Shown here: positions 11,571-13,140 of the stretch, in pieces
Numbering within the stretch: the stretch's first letter is position 1
Layout: the number at the start of each line of letters is the position of its first letter
Assembly: GCA_937915955.1 (NCBI GenBank)
Contig: CALGIB010001017.1
Span: 1-13,140 of the forward strand
DNA length: 13,140 nucleotides
Source: an uncultured Pseudomonadota bacterium
GTDB taxonomy: Bacteria > Myxococcota_A > UBA796 > CAJQPC01
Direction of reading: 5' to 3'
The notes under the pieces: generated by a model
The model's input: the letters and a program-made list of their open reading frames with translations, nothing else
Databases searched by the model: none
Told to the model about the DNA's origin: nothing
Position numbers and translations under genes: made by a program

Positions 11571-13140
11571 ATGCTGGAACGACTGGAGATCGAGGATCTC
11601 GCGATCATCGAACGCCTGAGCCTGGACTTCACCCCGGGCTTGAACGTGCTGTCCGGCGAGACTGGGGCGGGCAAGTCCATCGTGGTCGGCGCGCTGGGGC
11701 TCGTCCTCGGGGCCCGGGCCAGCGGTGAGCTGGTCCGCACAGGCGCCGAGCGGGCGATCGTCCGAGCGCAGTTCCGCCTCCCCGAGGGGGAGTTGCTGAC
11801 GGTAGAGCGGGTGGTTCCGTCGCTGGGCAAGGCCCAGGCGCGAGTCGACGGCCAGCGCGTGACGCTGGGCGACCTTCGAGCGCGCATGGAGCCGCTGGTC
11901 GAGCTGGCCGGGCAGCATGACCAACGGGAGCTGCTCGACCCGGAGCGACACCGCTGTCTGCTCGACGAGTTCGGCGATCACACGGCGGAGCTGGCGGCCA
12001 TGGCCAGGACCTGGGCCGATCTGGCTGCCAGCAGGGCGGCGACAGCTCGACTGGACCGCGCAGCGCTGGAACGGACGGAGCGCGCGGACCTCCTGCGGTT
12101 CCAGCTCGCCGAGCTCGAAGACCTGAGCCTGCAAGAGGGCGAACTGGACCTGCTCGAGGCGGAGCGTCGCCGCCTGCAGCACGCCAGTCAGCTGCGCGAG
12201 GGCCTCAGGACGACCGAGGCGGAGCTCTACGTGGACGAAGGGGCTGCGGTGGAACGCCTGGGGCGAGCTGAGGCCACCGTCACCACGCTCGCCGCGCTGG
12301 ACAGCCAGCTCGCGCCGCACGCCCGCACCCTCGCCGAGCTGTCCATGCGGCTGGATGAGCTGGTCCGAGAGCTACAACAACACGCCCGGTCCCTCCCCAC
12401 CGATCCGGCGCAGCTCGACGAGGTCGAGGACCGACTGGCCGAGGCCAGACGGCTGGCCCGAAAGCACCGCTGCCTCCCCGAACAGCTTCCCGCCCGAACC
12501 AAGGCGCTCCGAGACGAGCTGGACGAGCTGGCCAACCTCGAGACCTGTACGGCGCAGGCTCGCCTGACCCTCGCCGCAACCGAGCAGGGCGCCCGCGAGG
12601 CCTCCGACGCGCTGACACGCCGCCGGACCTGCGCAGCTCAACAGCTCGACCGCGTCCTCAATGGCCAGCTGAGGGAGCTGGCGATGCCCCGCGCCCGCTT
12701 CGACACCCGCGTCACTCCCAGCGCGACCCTGGACTCGGAGGGGGCGGATAGGGTGGAGTTCCACCTGGCCGCAAACCCCGGCGAGCCGCCGCGCTCCATC
12801 GCGAGCGCGGCCTCGGGGGGAGAGCTCTCCCGCATCCTCCTGGCCCTGAAGGTGGGGCTCCGGCCGACCCTGGCGCCGACGTTCGTCTTCGACGAGGTGG
12901 ACACCGGGATCGGCGGCCGCACAGCCGAGGTGGTGGGATCGAAGCTGGCCCAGCTGGCCCGGCAGACCCAGGTCCTCTGCATCAGCCACCTGCCCCAGAT
13001 CGCCGGGGTCGCCGACAGCCACTACGTCGTGGCCAAGTCGGTCCAGGGCGGGCGCACGCGATCGGCGGTCCGTCGCCTCGACGAAGACGGCCGCGTGGAG
13101 GAGCTGGCCCGGATGATCGGGGGGGACGCCGCCACCAGGA
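11571..13140 (+). CDS. recN: DNA repair ATPase RecN (3' truncated by window end)
   Basis: The frame stays open from the ATG at 11571 to the window edge, 523 residues of a protein that is usually about 550-570. RecN is an SMC-like ATPase in double-strand-break repair, acting on the chromosome. Seen in order: the N-terminal MLERLEIEDLAIIERLSL strand; Walker A GETGAGKS at 29-36; a LAGQHDQRELLDPERH block typical of RecN; a central coiled coil rich in Leu, Glu, Arg and Ala from about residue 140 to 375; the ABC signature SGGELSR starting at residue 415; Walker B with Asp441-Glu442 followed by VDTGIGG; and the H-loop ISHLPQIA with His473. All ATPase motifs are intact. There is no strong ribosome-binding site. 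The promoter and palindrome just upstream suggest SOS control. Confidence 0.96.
   Translation, partial: MLERLEIEDLAIIERLSLDFTPGLNVLSGETGAGKSIVVGALGLVLGARASGELVRTGAERAIVRAQFRLPEGELLTVERVVPSLGKAQARVDGQRVTLGDLRARMEPLVELAGQHDQRELLDPERHRCLLDEFGDHTAELAAMARTWADLAASRAATARLDRAALERTERADLLRFQLAELEDLSLQEGELDLLEAERRRLQHASQLREGLRTTEAELYVDEGAAVERLGRAEATVTTLAALDSQLAPHARTLAELSMRLDELVRELQQHARSLPTDPAQLDEVEDRLAEARRLARKHRCLPEQLPARTKALRDELDELANLETCTAQARLTLAATEQGAREASDALTRRRTCAAQQLDRVLNGQLRELAMPRARFDTRVTPSATLDSEGADRVEFHLAANPGEPPRSIASAASGGELSRILLALKVGLRPTLAPTFVFDEVDTGIGGRTAEVVGSKLAQLARQTQVLCISHLPQIAGVADSHYVVAKSVQGGRTRSAVRRLDEDGRVEELARMIGGDAATR

Noticed and set aside
1..13140. tRNA, rRNA, CRISPR array, insertion sequence or a defence cassette
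   Set aside because: No such signature was recognised on either strand by reading; the genes present are biosynthetic, envelope, protease and repair functions.

Overview
The window is a very GC-rich (about 70% by eye) bacterial chromosomal segment with densely packed genes, frequent GTG/TTG starts and short intergenic gaps. The codon use, the predicted lipoprotein and outer-membrane proteins, the CrtU-like carotenoid enzyme and a GTTCAG-containing palindrome in front of recN all suggest a Gram-negative, delta-proteobacterial/Myxococcota-type organism. This placement is an inference; there is no rRNA or other marker here to prove it.

Layout. The left edge (1-214, minus strand) holds the N-terminus of a membrane protein resembling ComEC. 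It is divergent from a DUF1207-like outer-membrane barrel gene (348-1127); a nested inverted repeat lies between them. A small membrane protein (1087-1503, minus) converges on and overlaps the barrel gene. From 1575 to 6950 five plus-strand genes are packed with overlaps or gaps of at most 9 nt: dapC-type aminotransferase, dapD, an anSME-like radical SAM/SPASM enzyme with a C-terminal SEC-C zinc motif, a GT-C type membrane glycosyltransferase, and a rhomboid protease with a TTG start. A secreted endonuclease/exonuclease/phosphatase-fold lipoprotein with a cysteine-rich insertion (6954-7991, minus) converges on the rhomboid gene. It is divergent from a CrtU-like FAD-dependent carotenoid desaturase (8047-9573). 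A CPBP intramembrane protease follows (9682-10494), then a 143-nt gap with two hairpins, a solitary tyrosine recombinase (10638-11465), and recN (11571 to the right edge, cut off near its C-terminus) behind a palindromic, LexA-like operator.

How the genes relate. DapC and DapD catalyse consecutive steps of the succinylase branch of diaminopimelate/lysine synthesis and are translationally coupled. The three genes after them have no obvious metabolic tie to DAP; they may share a transcript only because of compaction, and the glycosyltransferase may have its own leaderless promoter. RecN acts in double-strand-break repair and is plausibly SOS-controlled. I saw no CRISPR array, tRNA, rRNA, insertion sequence or recognisable defence cassette. 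The most interesting signals are the recN operator, a recurring TANNNT-N6-start arrangement at genes that lack a Shine-Dalgarno sequence, the SEC-C radical SAM protein inside the dap run, the Cys-rich insertion in the nuclease-fold lipoprotein, and several non-coding hairpins.
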